Positions 15,001-21,080 of a DNA stretch of 64,000 bases are shown piece after piece (positions within the stretch are counted from its first letter, which is position 1; the number at the start of each line of letters is the position of its first letter). A program made the position numbers and the translations under genes. The stretch lies in assembly GCA_963532875.1 (NCBI GenBank), contig CAUSLO010000001.1, forward strand, positions 39,848 to 103,847, read 5' to 3'. Origin of the DNA: CAUTUX01 sp963532875 (lineage in GTDB: Bacteria > Bacillota > Clostridia > Christensenellales > CAG-917). The notes below the pieces were generated by a model, which saw nothing but the letters and a program-made list of their open reading frames with translations, did not search any database and was not told the DNA's origin.

Positions 15001-18000
15001 AAGGATAAGACAATAGGCTTAAAGCCAGAACAATATGATATTAGTGCACCATATATTTGGAATTATGGAATGGGTAGATATGAAGCATACACATTAACAG
15101 ACCCAATCACATACGAAGGATTTGATGTAACTAAATTGTATGCAAAAGTTACAATTAAAACTCCAAAATTATTAAGTCATGATGGAACAACAGCATCAAA
15201 TGTTGCAAATCAAACTGTATACTTGCCAATCAATGTATTGAAAATGAAGGCAAAAACAATAAATTACAAGTTGAAAAATGCACTTGATGAAGAATGGTAC
15301 AAATCAGTATCTAAATTCACGAACGTATCATTTGAAGGCAACAAGAAACAACATGATGTAATTCCTGATTGGTCAAAGGGTGTTAAATACTATAAAGATA
15401 AGTCAATGACTGTTTTGGCAGAAGATATCTTTGAAGGTGGCACATATTACTTGAAAGTCCCAGGAGAGGTACAAAATAATTTGGGTCAAAGCATGGGAAC
15501 AGCAAATGGAACAGTAGAGAAGCAAATCTTTACAGTTGAATTGAAAGTTGACAAACCAAAGATTTCACAAATTAAGTTCTACAAGAAAGATATTTACTAT
15601 AACCAAGAATACCAGACAATTGCAGAGACTGAACTTAAGAATCCAGCGAATTATGTTGAACAGTATGCCGGCTTTGAATCAACAGGAAAGTTAAATCCTA
15701 GTGAATACTTGAAACACAACTCAGATTACTTAAAGACTGGGGAATATGGGAACTTCAGAGAAGGAACACCTGTTTTAGCAACATTAGAAAATGGTGAGTC
15801 ATCAATTACATATGTTAAGGCATTTGACTTATCTAAGTTTAAATTGAACGAAGCAGTTACGAAGTTGGGAGTTAAACTTGGCAACATAGTTACAGAAGTT
15901 GATGTAAATGTTCTATCTACAACAATTGATGACATCAACATATCATCTGCTTGTTTAACAAAGGTAGGAACATTTGAGTATAACTATGATGTACAACAAA
16001 ACTGGAACTTACCAAGCAATGTAGATTTAGTAACATCAGATATGACATATACAAATACATCTATAGTTTGGGATAAGATATATCCTGGAAGTCTCGCAAT
16101 GTCAAATGATATTCAAGATGGCAAATTCGTACGAAAAGCAACTATATTTGCTGGCACTGAGATTGAACAAGTAAAGGATGTAACATTTAACATCACCAAC
16201 CAAGTTGGACACGACATAATTGAATTCACACTAAAAGGAATTGAAAAGGACGGAGACAAGTATATATATAACGCATTCAGTAGTGATCCAGTCCCAAGTA
16301 AAGCTGACGTAGTAGTTGATGACGGTTCCAACACAACAATAACAGATGTTGATGTAACATTTAGAGAAAACTTTAGACCTACATATGAAGAAATCAGAAA
16401 TGGTCAATTTACTAGAAAAGCAACATTCTTTGGTGACAAATTTGTTGATTTAACATTTGAAGTAATCGGCGGACAAAATATTAGCATTGACGGATTGGTT
16501 GATACGAAATATCAAATAAGTGCTGATGATTTCTATAAAGGTTTAAACAAGAAGGCAACAGTTAATGTTGGAGGAGTTCAAGCAGAAGGAACAGTCGAAT
16601 GGTACTATACAAACGGCAGAACTGTTGATGAGGTTTGTGCACTAAACGATGATGAATTAAAGGCATCAAAGGTTACATATACACAAGACGGATTACCAGA
16701 AACTGAAGTATTTGCAATGGTTAAGATTAACAATGATAAGCATTGCTTGTATGGAATTAAACTAACAGTTGCAAAGGCTGAAAAATCACCACAATTAACA
16801 CGTACAGTAATGTTTGATACATTTGGTCAAGATGCGAATGCTGAATTGAAGAATATTGATGGTGAAGCAGTTGATGTAGAAGTTAAGGTAGGAAACAGTG
16901 TTTATAATGTAAGAGTAAAATACAAAGTACCAGAAACTATTGAAAAAGACTTTAATAAAGTTAGTGGTAAGGATGTTGAGTTCACATTTACATGTGTAAA
17001 TCCAGACTACAAAGCTAACAGCACAAACCATGTACTATTCAAAGGCTCTGTATACATCATGGATAGAAGAGCATCTGAAATCAAAGATGACAAATATAAA
17101 TCATTAACAATTGACCCTACAATGATTTCAAAGATGGCAGATTTGAATCTCCCAAATAAAGTATTAGTAGAAACAAGAGAAGGACAACCAGTAGAGATGT
17201 TAATAGAATGGCCTTCAGATTCAAATATCACTATTGATGGTGGTGATTATAATGATGCAGAAGGAAGAGTAAGCCTATATAGAGAAACAAGTATCGGATT
17301 ATACTGCTATGAACTTGTAAATAAAGAATACAAATACATGTTGGTATCTGAATATGAAGAACTTCAAAAGAAGAACAACCCAAATTATGTGTACACAGGA
17401 AGAAGATTTGCTAAATATTCATCAAGCATTAATATCCCAACAACTGTATTAAGAAGAAGAGTTTTAAATTCTACATTTGTATTACCAGGATATACATTCA
17501 TATACGAAACTAAAGAGGGTAACGATTTAGTTAGATATTATCGTGGATCAAATAAAGAATTCATAAAGGTTTACTTCGGAAGCAACAACTTACCAAAGAA
17601 GGTACAAATATTAAATACATACAAATTCGATCCTAACTTTGTACCAGAAAAGATAACCCTTACATATGGTGCTTTGGTTGGGACAACAGAGTTGATTGAT
17701 TGTGAACGTACTTTTGATATTGAACTAAAGGGAATACCTTCAAAAGAAAATATGCAATTTGACATTAAGAAGAACTATACAATGAGATTGAATGTTCTTA
17801 ATAATGGAAAAGCAGTTCATAAACAAAACGTAACGTTGACAATTGAAAGTGCACAACCTTCTATGAGTACAACTAATATAGCATCGGATAAGGTTGATTT
17901 GACTGATGGAGGTCTAAAGCATAGATATGGTGCATACGATTCTGAAAGCGATTCAATCTTCACTAAGATTTACCAGAATCAATATAGCAAGGCAACAATG

Positions 18001-19959
18001 TACTTTGAAGGAAGATTTGTAACCCTATTAGAATGGAGCAGAATGCAGGGCGTTAAAGATAAACAAGGATATTCATTCTATAAGACATTGGGTGATGGAA
18101 GCGGCCAATATAGATATTCAGTAGACCCAGATACAAGACAATACAAGATTGATCCAGTGGGTGATTATGTTTATGCATACTCTTATTCTGATGAAGTCTC
18201 TGTAGAATGGGATTTAGCAGATTTAAGTTACAGCCATAAGGGCGGACGTAAGTATGTAAAAGCAAAATTAAGAAGCGATGTATTTAATTCTGTCGGAACG
18301 GTTTTGAAAGTCCCTGTATATATTGAAAGTGCATCATCAACATCTGAGACATTTGAATCATGGTCAAGCGATTACTTTGTAAAACGTAGTGGCGAGAGAA
18401 TCTTTGATTATGTAAGGAAGGATGAAGCATTCTTTGAAAGATATGATGGATACACTGGTCAAAGATATGTTAAGACAGAGACTGGATATGCAATGGCAGA
18501 TGCAAGAAATCCAGAAGCAATTTACAAGGATGCGTTCGGAACAAAACTTACAAGAAGAGAATTGGCATTACCAAGAGATGTTCAAAGGTATACTTTAAAA
18601 CGTAATGGCAAATATGTTGAAGACGATTTAGGAGTCTACTATAAAGACTTGTCTGGTGAATATAAAGAAATGACAGAAGCACAAAAAGGAGTATTTAAAT
18701 ACTTACCAGAAACAGTTAAATTGAGTAACGGCAAAACAGTAGATGCATATTGGGATGTTTCAGGATTTAGCCCAGCATTAGAAGGTGGAGAATTTAGAAT
18801 CACATTAAAGATAAATGTAAGAGGCGAATTCAACTATTTAATTAAGGCAAATAGCAAGAATAAACACGATGTAGGCATCCAAAACATTTACTATACAGTA
18901 GTAGTAAAGGACAACAAGGCAACAAGTCTAGATGTAAGTAAGAACAATGCATTGGCTAATAAAAATGGTTTTATAAATATGTGGACAGAGTCTGAAGTAA
19001 CACCAAATAATCCATTATCTGCATACACATTTAAGCAAAATGCATTTGAGCAGGACATTAGCACTATTAGTGAACTTATCCTAAAAAATGAAGCAGGTGA
19101 GGAAATGAAATTTACAGGTACAGCATCTGCAGGCAGCCTTGGAACATTTAAGTGGATATACAATGATATGACGCCTAATACATCTGGTAACGTAGCATAC
19201 TTAAAAGCACTCATAACTTTAAAAGATGGAACAGAACAAACATTTAGTATTCCATTTGCATTCACAGAAGATAAGATTACAAAGATAAAATACGGTTCAT
19301 ATGAGAGCAATATCAATAACAATGTTGCGGTTGCACCTTATCAAATTAACATTTATGACGCAACAACACATACGTTGCCAAATAGATATGACGTTACATA
19401 TAACTCGGCACAATATAAATATAGAAAGAACGAGTTTGGTTATATGGCAAAAACAACAGTACATTCAATGACTACTGGTCATACTGTTAATAAGGTAGAC
19501 GCTGATGTAACTATGAAGAGTAATTATAAGTTATACATTGAGGGAACAACTTCAAAAGGTGTAAATGGAGAAGGAACATTGTACTTTGGTGATTATGCAA
19601 AATTAACAGTACCATACACTGTAGCACAAGTAAACAAACCAAGCGGAGCATGGAATTCAGGATTAGTATCTGGTAACAAATTAGTTACAAGAAAGAATGG
19701 ATACCCAGTTGTTTGGAGAGGAACAGCAAAAGTATACAGAGCAGATGGAACAATTGTGACTGAGTATAATGTTGAAATCAGTAGCAGAGATGAATATACA
19801 ACATTGACTGCAGATAACTACCAAAGAGTTGTCTATACATTGACACCATACTATGGAGTTATACTTGATATTAACAACAATATCATCAGTGGAAGAGAAA
19901 ACAACGGTTCGCCAAAAGCATGGGAGAGTGGGACAACTCAAACGGTAAATATTAACTAG
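1..19959 (+). CDS. Giant repeat-containing, probably surface-exposed protein (5' end off the window)
   Basis: The frame is open from base 1, so at least 6,652 residues are encoded here and the true start lies to the left. No enzyme family is recognised. Residues below count from the TTG at base 37. Up to about residue 4,250 the protein is built from divergent units of roughly 400-650 residues. Each has alternating-hydrophobicity beta strands, a motif like YMDLSYFGLPK (near residues 776, 1243, 1765, 2519, 3017, 3394, 3808), a short helix, then a hydrophobic segment such as LTVAITKLLINWILDK. A short motif of the type GKYIQDNNGDYVILN recurs at least seven times. From about residue 4,560 to the end the protein becomes Ig-like, with strands of the type 'v.W....' (SVEWDLADLSY, TFKWIYNDMT). 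The C-terminus ends plainly in TVNIN with no LPXTG and no membrane helix. A surface or extracellular role is inferred from size, repeats and beta content. Signal peptide and anchor, if present, must be upstream. Confidence 0.8.
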   Translation, partial: EQSDTGRYVKTPLNLNGIIETLLQIQKIREQLEKTEITLNKGKATEKKISLLSILNRIALENAVNDDFSDIYYLTLKGRIDTDALNLYEILTGQKRLEDVSIDLNDIVNAIQLGFELEIGKGTPQYKKMGIYLIKGQVFLKMNEIAGFNVKLDLYDFAKGFGILDQKSQIREILTAGGVSSLNPKKDKYGIEGTDGEQTPENRGNDKLKKFVKIVDSIVKSIVLRSKLDIEHSSHLDILFQSKIIQSVFELILKKKVDSLKDLALNDEKSGIFMQFPEDETGNQTKIRFAIRTKNNNGVEYGQDLTIGATTEVNVNSQSTENILSDAEINSYTSMDGYVNNIIDIIGKITKEKYQAVNSDVMHYMFTKYDENDTEAKNNKDKYVYKFTENKDGDTVISGTFHRILADKISNVEQKDRYMRINVIYMNGKFYKIVFKQDNKGMFIYDKNLGDYVIAKPDKLARVDAKNRFGFTYEELSSEEVEGINGSNPTKHLAVLDGSHIGVGIRYKTLSKRNGSDVSGDPKSEVLLKENNGSNPVEYYYFEKTKEGNYVLNKFPKVYRAMTKAEIIKLNNNEATTPEEQKTNRYFKFSVKKQDGKNIVTKYVKDSAGEFVFNDMTYEFEPYTSSSTGQRYRKVEEELPYGTILYKKTNRITTDDQFVSFEGTMVTTMDILDVKEYSTSSLGGILAETFKQMIFKIKARSTFNDGIGFRLRGNVDLKKFDFKALMSGDFKSFLTKTEWDALQLAFEIVEVQNGKVVYTNDPEGRLDADGNILQVPKVRGGIYFSNNKIYFDGVDIFDNVKTYTYIPNFDALLKSVPDYIEKGKKLLEGLKESLKKIKTTDGGEEVDRDSSLEFLFSNEATQLTLTKSIIKLLVTLFLPQLGNIDNVFDQFDFSVGMDYGENTYKKISDVINNTDELNKIAPQDYRYEATNARLYTPADENNKDKYVYEQKTGVAGTYYVYAKGESGVGKYRVDFVQNAGTQGRYVAVYAVGKTFYRFIVPQESRYSKFDTVQWVSNPTLGRYAKASNGGITEYFDLEQYQIYKDEGGAKVATKERAPGVRYIRYGSVYYTIEGYFDRKIGYVHDENGDYFKYSTKFRSFDRVGLAAELKIGKSKFVGKLTGLKLDFGKDEILLPKYVREGKSKNNINKDVPLNNYTDTRLSFSTSVDFEAAITEGQFDLGKLVSHIVGNIAGVKMETPATAKGYSSGHFRADLKFMLDLKNYGNSEINFELKQISEVGVPNKWLGFYFVNDIMYMDLSYFGLPKVSVSSVSVHKLVTDILEKIKKGEKLDIKDIIKQNAGAYTTEAVSTSDDNQLAGTFLFDKRRLTVAITKLLINWILDKVEIAPGKTLRYLINQELDSNVDVNIDVRDSLNFGADVIFKLKGEKYTKVNASEVVDDKTLTYFDFVADSDGRYIQLANGEFKMLARNEESSNQRYKKREVVKRGTNWYIAQYVQDNAGEVVFDSRTREYRAIKIGEYVEERYRFKRNLVASTVGDIYKVSKSTTLTDNPYDTTLKISFGISDAQLYFTDGQNYSLTNDVLKGYVDIEEIKTLQFKDTIDITTLVRNTDIIDFKDLLAHFLPADQIQNIEALVKNGEGVDLNYKFELRLEGEIKLAALVNYLRKTVAPDAEIDFFSRRFTIFDAIKLVKDLFEKKDLKIAELLNYVNAKIELYVNGNPLKGTDGKTYFGDQHKVIGMYVKPDTYAELTADEKDSTNLKYVAPNKRYSHYFKNKNGAYIYRDGQYVSAGSEKVNTYSYDPFNWYLNENGEYKKIGGSLDIDLSYLRVKSLTISMEDLVLLANDLLSKKTSKTTADTPFADKKLKFPFLNNEISSIITAFLYGFRMTSSYVRMLVTPDYINQILKLIAKDKDPIVFNTPFKDSSYVQMNTELVNYKFKEEAHATADEIKTTPNRFTLKEAEYGAYYKTQDGNYAPIEALSKSELADYLATGKKLYDIDRIEGYIYVDGNRDNNYDNVRYNGKYYLPTDNTVSSLGDDYLLPISKSTQDERDRARKRDLGGGKSTFMLHVPKKEKRGWYKKNIDGSFTKFKSVTERNQYIFENGEGSLYTFTNTDVLQTVTGEVGTHVVSPVGEITPSAGGQYIYPTTDGTFLLGVNTDKKKPILTAKFYIWDYSTTIDLNVPSFSSRQINFKSATADTLLEHNRYVEKPVYGYEREDFDRFKDKYTTGGNFDPDKYYANPNYVFYRDPQATVGQISTEDTYHKLDINELYEKDATGFTKLTGTITLAQWQKIFEDDSNIYMNVLDGRQKVKLGSRNVYTKEELRKLHSIVDGGNLIMDPDPEVSPYEKPNKAYLVKKYDYASTDGYVYDIENNKYVLYSTYTAPYGLDKTKLTRYEETQVSYKRGDEIFNVSTTIRGGIFLNNAYLQIAEYVKMQQAVNPSYQISDIPADRRYRNEAGKYIQDNNGDYVILNPNGESEIIGKVLGALVGQLNGRIDVTKGFTGEVLFEMKLNLTFEMHVQPELEFKIHDLDVAFDVWRRKNDKNVGGTLEDGSLQHIMGLYYNKDTETGETGLYMDLSWLLGESGKLSMKLENSAVEEVVGKIITEKLIKKNDKKPSAQTTAPVEPKIPGADATKKAIYLSMFKNTVSVDLTVGILKTILGAAMENASKITKLFPNFKLYVKGNSLPYYLAAGMMLFNENGTKALVDISLRLEGLNGNPETSSTVEYSSTEEHNEAFENSRMKGLDNSEYDQTEASKYTFYYANFSHKQNGNFSTDKTTWKKAYLRTPNAGDFERDTKDGNTVLYKEIRPQAVPGYYNKSKIFTLAEDGKTYIEFGTKYSGKTIYEEIVNTDDFKRSKDALFVFENQVYRRVSKAELAGYQGKIYSDNSGATEWDKVSPSIDEIKAGTAKVYKMVSDFIGYKSIAELNLQDILTNVEKKTFEAKDILDKVTLNSIEMSTQMNLTASLEGIINYTKQMSEFVNSSAQSYLMALIAGLSSSLDKSEKIKFDIVAEIKAWLNMRKFLSEKDILDKLEGAKVALNLAVTHKITSATEKTTNIKMYAEINNGFLEGFLDFSNINLGTTGNFLAQKIKVKLNLTKLFKKNTYASGTSYIARSTSGDEENSGILPAKLTSLLNILIGKILVTNDLFSVGFNPNIISSLVKKFAPELADDPETNRLLGYLPKLRETLDNTNSAINADFSQYRPKFGMKIGVEADQEFFVTKEEYKNNKLKINKSGTDWNVADGTYNKVGDKFVFAGTSGTHVLVSNSKYALISYAYPNKPWTGDKYKNVNGNFVQDSSGKYLMLGDIDVSINFGDISLKYDQAFSETKPNAVEYKELTDQKLNVDMSVDFAFSGKNVPGQDEVDFGPLLDRIMEVIAPKSSARNKLKLKIQETLGKDDKQVGNISVYGYVDINNFANTQLRITVSKYKDDGQLDEIVRMYYYDDSLFVDTSRFFGNAGRMAFTNLGVTEKLDEAVGKIIKKANDSLKTTASVFEFENNPHSGTGTFDYPYLMMLTKPQVFITQLNALLINALYRKIMQMRGKPTVDNYIPDIGSILIKGTGTDEHGNAQLGGKLQLKLTDSIMMGLSTKTLAVNSGYQDKLSGTEPSDLLEETTSFAEATDGLDKVSKVIRSKKDGDTVANFDKLYKRRYRKVLDFKQIEDKKIDIKTLSAKFNASMELDFTGLTESAPGYATSFNKWLVELVRSLVDGKDMFGKYVPIADQDEFNQIKNSKVKIFEKDGDGYKEVVKDDSLAFVAGKYFKFDAFKLSLISNRQRVNLNVQVKADINLPAVLQNGLSGLLYSDFEMTVSLAQPQNHQLVKLTYLGSSKLKKGTASGYDNQYYLDENDLAVGEKRIFSDALYIDASGLGLGKIKFQGVTGLLGGKQLRQAGTTAPKQLKDHGALLIDILLSKNRFGISLSKSVVEFALDILGVSLPFNLPPIQNIRLDVEYQSNGIKSMKIESKLDDQGARVKLSAEDIDFKLEERLLDVKELTKQVKAGYAGLTFSKTAGIGSLIQNVIDNINPSVSVALEKRSAYTTALGISWGKWQVGGGYAGTLAVMKISREKMKLGTYNEINGSDITRLKVTVAATHQLGYINMGRTNNPSGLDVGVTGNNIYLTHINVLAGFGSNLDAVKKQLNVVAIEGKSGQPLLGMVKGDDGDDRDFAYPTNETNKIKSGWSTAKKVGREYTTPTLDELKNDPERKYSYTPRLRNLIKDVKLNMFTDIGYNPNINGRKVDSNDGGKSARFSLDVTMDRDAYNELVLKVTTLLLNIVREALDSDPNDYRYITHWSAMRGTDYTDDNDVTSDGKTGAFIGYKYYQDVSRYDGNYTITRLLRDFDSLVVDGKNTRELVEWLNDYLPSMTRMFELFVTYANAHLNKRLYGIIMTGFWKNLANLANLVNAFLPLPFASYSNINGFNADPKLKLYMDMVPDFSKYHLNSTVNQIYPGIQSIELLVNAEKWDNGTDIRYTFEKNPNESHGSFHVNQKATETTNDHEHAFNHMLMRIMPNALTDAGRDGIIKRLNVSGNNKNKMVSFHESEKIKDMVGSNTNVPTEIEITDPARRSGTMLVNGVKAPIELRDSFLSNPNNLPQYVNLQYVDKYQTDTIGNPGAQYSNGRGTSIVWDASSIDFTPKKTSEQNRVLVGYLYGYALNSVVAAVPVYVTDTFELKTVEEVYKSGNKFKTRDLGIDIASQSKTYQNTLPQLVSMTFKQGGTYTFGTALKLKNGKMAKAIRYKDGSPVKLGKKPDGTQILNEDKNEYELMPAYEAGLIPDGDDYQMDNLVLDDEGKPKYYKLDMSQIPTKSARPIGTIEWDYKKFKYEWKETELTIPFKYQWGASSIISGQVKVPVKNYNVEEVKKLVNKANNKKYKSLTFDSLKEMPGNLYEFINQLDQLETNVGKFDVKWDLENLKKRLEEIAVRDSAGNITGYEYYKGIDLKLTAYIGGNNFKARKTLNELTGLFAHGFSGKGDTTSLYTNNGTEIDYEKGYYVAQKVEIPLKVLGSVYSGTKNKLEYDPYANKELNDSTFADEKLKIDFVGKDKTIGLKPEQYDISAPYIWNYGMGRYEAYTLTDPITYEGFDVTKLYAKVTIKTPKLLSHDGTTASNVANQTVYLPINVLKMKAKTINYKLKNALDEEWYKSVSKFTNVSFEGNKKQHDVIPDWSKGVKYYKDKSMTVLAEDIFEGGTYYLKVPGEVQNNLGQSMGTANGTVEKQIFTVELKVDKPKISQIKFYKKDIYYNQEYQTIAETELKNPANYVEQYAGFESTGKLNPSEYLKHNSDYLKTGEYGNFREGTPVLATLENGESSITYVKAFDLSKFKLNEAVTKLGVKLGNIVTEVDVNVLSTTIDDINISSACLTKVGTFEYNYDVQQNWNLPSNVDLVTSDMTYTNTSIVWDKIYPGSLAMSNDIQDGKFVRKATIFAGTEIEQVKDVTFNITNQVGHDIIEFTLKGIEKDGDKYIYNAFSSDPVPSKADVVVDDGSNTTITDVDVTFRENFRPTYEEIRNGQFTRKATFFGDKFVDLTFEVIGGQNISIDGLVDTKYQISADDFYKGLNKKATVNVGGVQAEGTVEWYYTNGRTVDEVCALNDDELKASKVTYTQDGLPETEVFAMVKINNDKHCLYGIKLTVAKAEKSPQLTRTVMFDTFGQDANAELKNIDGEAVDVEVKVGNSVYNVRVKYKVPETIEKDFNKVSGKDVEFTFTCVNPDYKANSTNHVLFKGSVYIMDRRASEIKDDKYKSLTIDPTMISKMADLNLPNKVLVETREGQPVEMLIEWPSDSNITIDGGDYNDAEGRVSLYRETSIGLYCYELVNKEYKYMLVSEYEELQKKNNPNYVYTGRRFAKYSSSINIPTTVLRRRVLNSTFVLPGYTFIYETKEGNDLVRYYRGSNKEFIKVYFGSNNLPKKVQILNTYKFDPNFVPEKITLTYGALVGTTELIDCERTFDIELKGIPSKENMQFDIKKNYTMRLNVLNNGKAVHKQNVTLTIESAQPSMSTTNIASDKVDLTDGGLKHRYGAYDSESDSIFTKIYQNQYSKATMYFEGRFVTLLEWSRMQGVKDKQGYSFYKTLGDGSGQYRYSVDPDTRQYKIDPVGDYVYAYSYSDEVSVEWDLADLSYSHKGGRKYVKAKLRSDVFNSVGTVLKVPVYIESASSTSETFESWSSDYFVKRSGERIFDYVRKDEAFFERYDGYTGQRYVKTETGYAMADARNPEAIYKDAFGTKLTRRELALPRDVQRYTLKRNGKYVEDDLGVYYKDLSGEYKEMTEAQKGVFKYLPETVKLSNGKTVDAYWDVSGFSPALEGGEFRITLKINVRGEFNYLIKANSKNKHDVGIQNIYYTVVVKDNKATSLDVSKNNALANKNGFINMWTESEVTPNNPLSAYTFKQNAFEQDISTISELILKNEAGEEMKFTGTASAGSLGTFKWIYNDMTPNTSGNVAYLKALITLKDGTEQTFSIPFAFTEDKITKIKYGSYESNINNNVAVAPYQINIYDATTHTLPNRYDVTYNSAQYKYRKNEFGYMAKTTVHSMTTGHTVNKVDADVTMKSNYKLYIEGTTSKGVNGEGTLYFGDYAKLTVPYTVAQVNKPSGAWNSGLVSGNKLVTRKNGYPVVWRGTAKVYRADGTIVTEYNVEISSRDEYTTLTADNYQRVVYTLTPYYGVILDINNNIISGRENNGSPKAWESGTTQTVNIN

Positions 19960-19968
19960 ATGAATTGA

Positions 19969-19996
19969 TTCAAGTGGCTAGCATCAGCCACTTGAA
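19969..19996 (+). terminator. Hairpin after the giant gene
   Basis: A perfect 11-bp stem (TTCAAGTGGCT pairing with AGCCACTTGAA) with a 6-nt loop starts 10 nt after the stop codon. The following sequence TTCTGCTTC is only moderately T-rich, so termination may be partial. The hairpin could also stabilise the 3' end of a transcript running into the permease gene, for which no clear promoter was found. Confidence 0.6.
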
Positions 19997-20045
19997 TTCT
20001 GCTTCATAATAAGAAGAATTAGATAAAGAGGAAGACTAGAGAGTA

Positions 20046-21080
20046 ATGGCAGATATTTTTTTCAATATGCTAACGCTAGTAGCCATGATGATACCAGGTT
20101 ACTTGTTAGTAAAAAGCAAACTTGTTAAAGAGAATTCACTAAAAAGTTTTTCAGCACTATTGCTGTATGTTGGTCAGCCCTTCTTATCACTTGCATCATT
20201 CTTAGGTACAAAGTATACAAAGGAAATAGGTTTAAATTTATTATATGCCTTCTTATTCGCTCTGATTTTTCAATTGGTATTGTTTGGAATAGTCTATTTG
20301 ATAACTTTTAAGTTCTATGACAATCCAAAGGAATCAAAAGAGTTACTAGCAGATGAAAAATTTGATCCAATATTTATCTTGGCTGGTAGTGAAGAAGAGC
20401 AATTGTATAAGAGAATAAAGAGGGGACGTGCCACGCGTGCGATGGCATTATGTACAATTTTCGGGAATGTGGGTTTTTTTGGTGTACCAGTCTTAAAGGT
20501 GTTATTCCCAGGGAATGACGTCGTTATCGCATATTCATCAATGTATGTACTAGCAATGAATTTAATGGCATGGACAATTGGCGTGTTTATAATAACTGGA
20601 GAGAGGAAATACATAAGCATACGAAAGGCACTAATAAATCCACAAACAATAACTTTGATAATTGCTCTGCCAATACTGTTAACTAACAGTGGTTCAAAAG
20701 TACCACAACAGATTAGCAATATGATAAAGATGTTAGGTGATATGACAACCCCATTGTGCATGATAGTATTGGGACTAAGATTTGGATTTGTCAAAATTAA
20801 AGATTTCTTCACAGATTACAAGATATTTATATCGGTATTCCTTAAAATATTAGCAATACCACTAATTGTATTTGGGGTAATGTATAAAATCCCAATGGAA
20901 CTTGAACTTAAGAGGACTTTGATAATATTATCTGGAATGCCTACAGCGGTTATTACTTTAGGTTTCAGCGAATTATATGGGGGAGATCAAAAGAGCACTG
21001 CTAGTATGGTTTTACTTTCTTCTATCCTTGCATCAGCAACAATTCCGTTAATGATGTTTTTAGTTGGAAAAATCAGTTAA
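20046..21080 (+). CDS. AEC-family (auxin efflux carrier-like) permease
   Basis: A 344-residue integral membrane protein with about ten hydrophobic segments arranged as two halves around a charged cytoplasmic loop (residues about 95-135). It fits the Membrane_trans/AEC family of secondary transporters. The family hallmark NVGFFGVPV at the start of the post-loop half and the Gly/Pro-containing segments near the C-terminus support the call. Bacterial members move small organic acids such as malate or malonate, but the substrate cannot be read from sequence. ATG 20046 follows a weak purine-rich site (GAGAG). The 3' end overlaps the convergent exchanger gene by 8 bp, so no terminator fits between them. 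Confidence 0.85.
   Translation: MADIFFNMLTLVAMMIPGYLLVKSKLVKENSLKSFSALLLYVGQPFLSLASFLGTKYTKEIGLNLLYAFLFALIFQLVLFGIVYLITFKFYDNPKESKELLADEKFDPIFILAGSEEEQLYKRIKRGRATRAMALCTIFGNVGFFGVPVLKVLFPGNDVVIAYSSMYVLAMNLMAWTIGVFIITGERKYISIRKALINPQTITLIIALPILLTNSGSKVPQQISNMIKMLGDMTTPLCMIVLGLRFGFVKIKDFFTDYKIFISVFLKILAIPLIVFGVMYKIPMELELKRTLIILSGMPTAVITLGFSELYGGDQKSTASMVLLSSILASATIPLMMFLVGKIS

Noticed and set aside
20315..20812. A 165-codon minus-strand open frame inside the permease gene
   Set aside because: It is a by-product of low stop-codon frequency opposite a membrane protein gene; no start signal or conserved motif.
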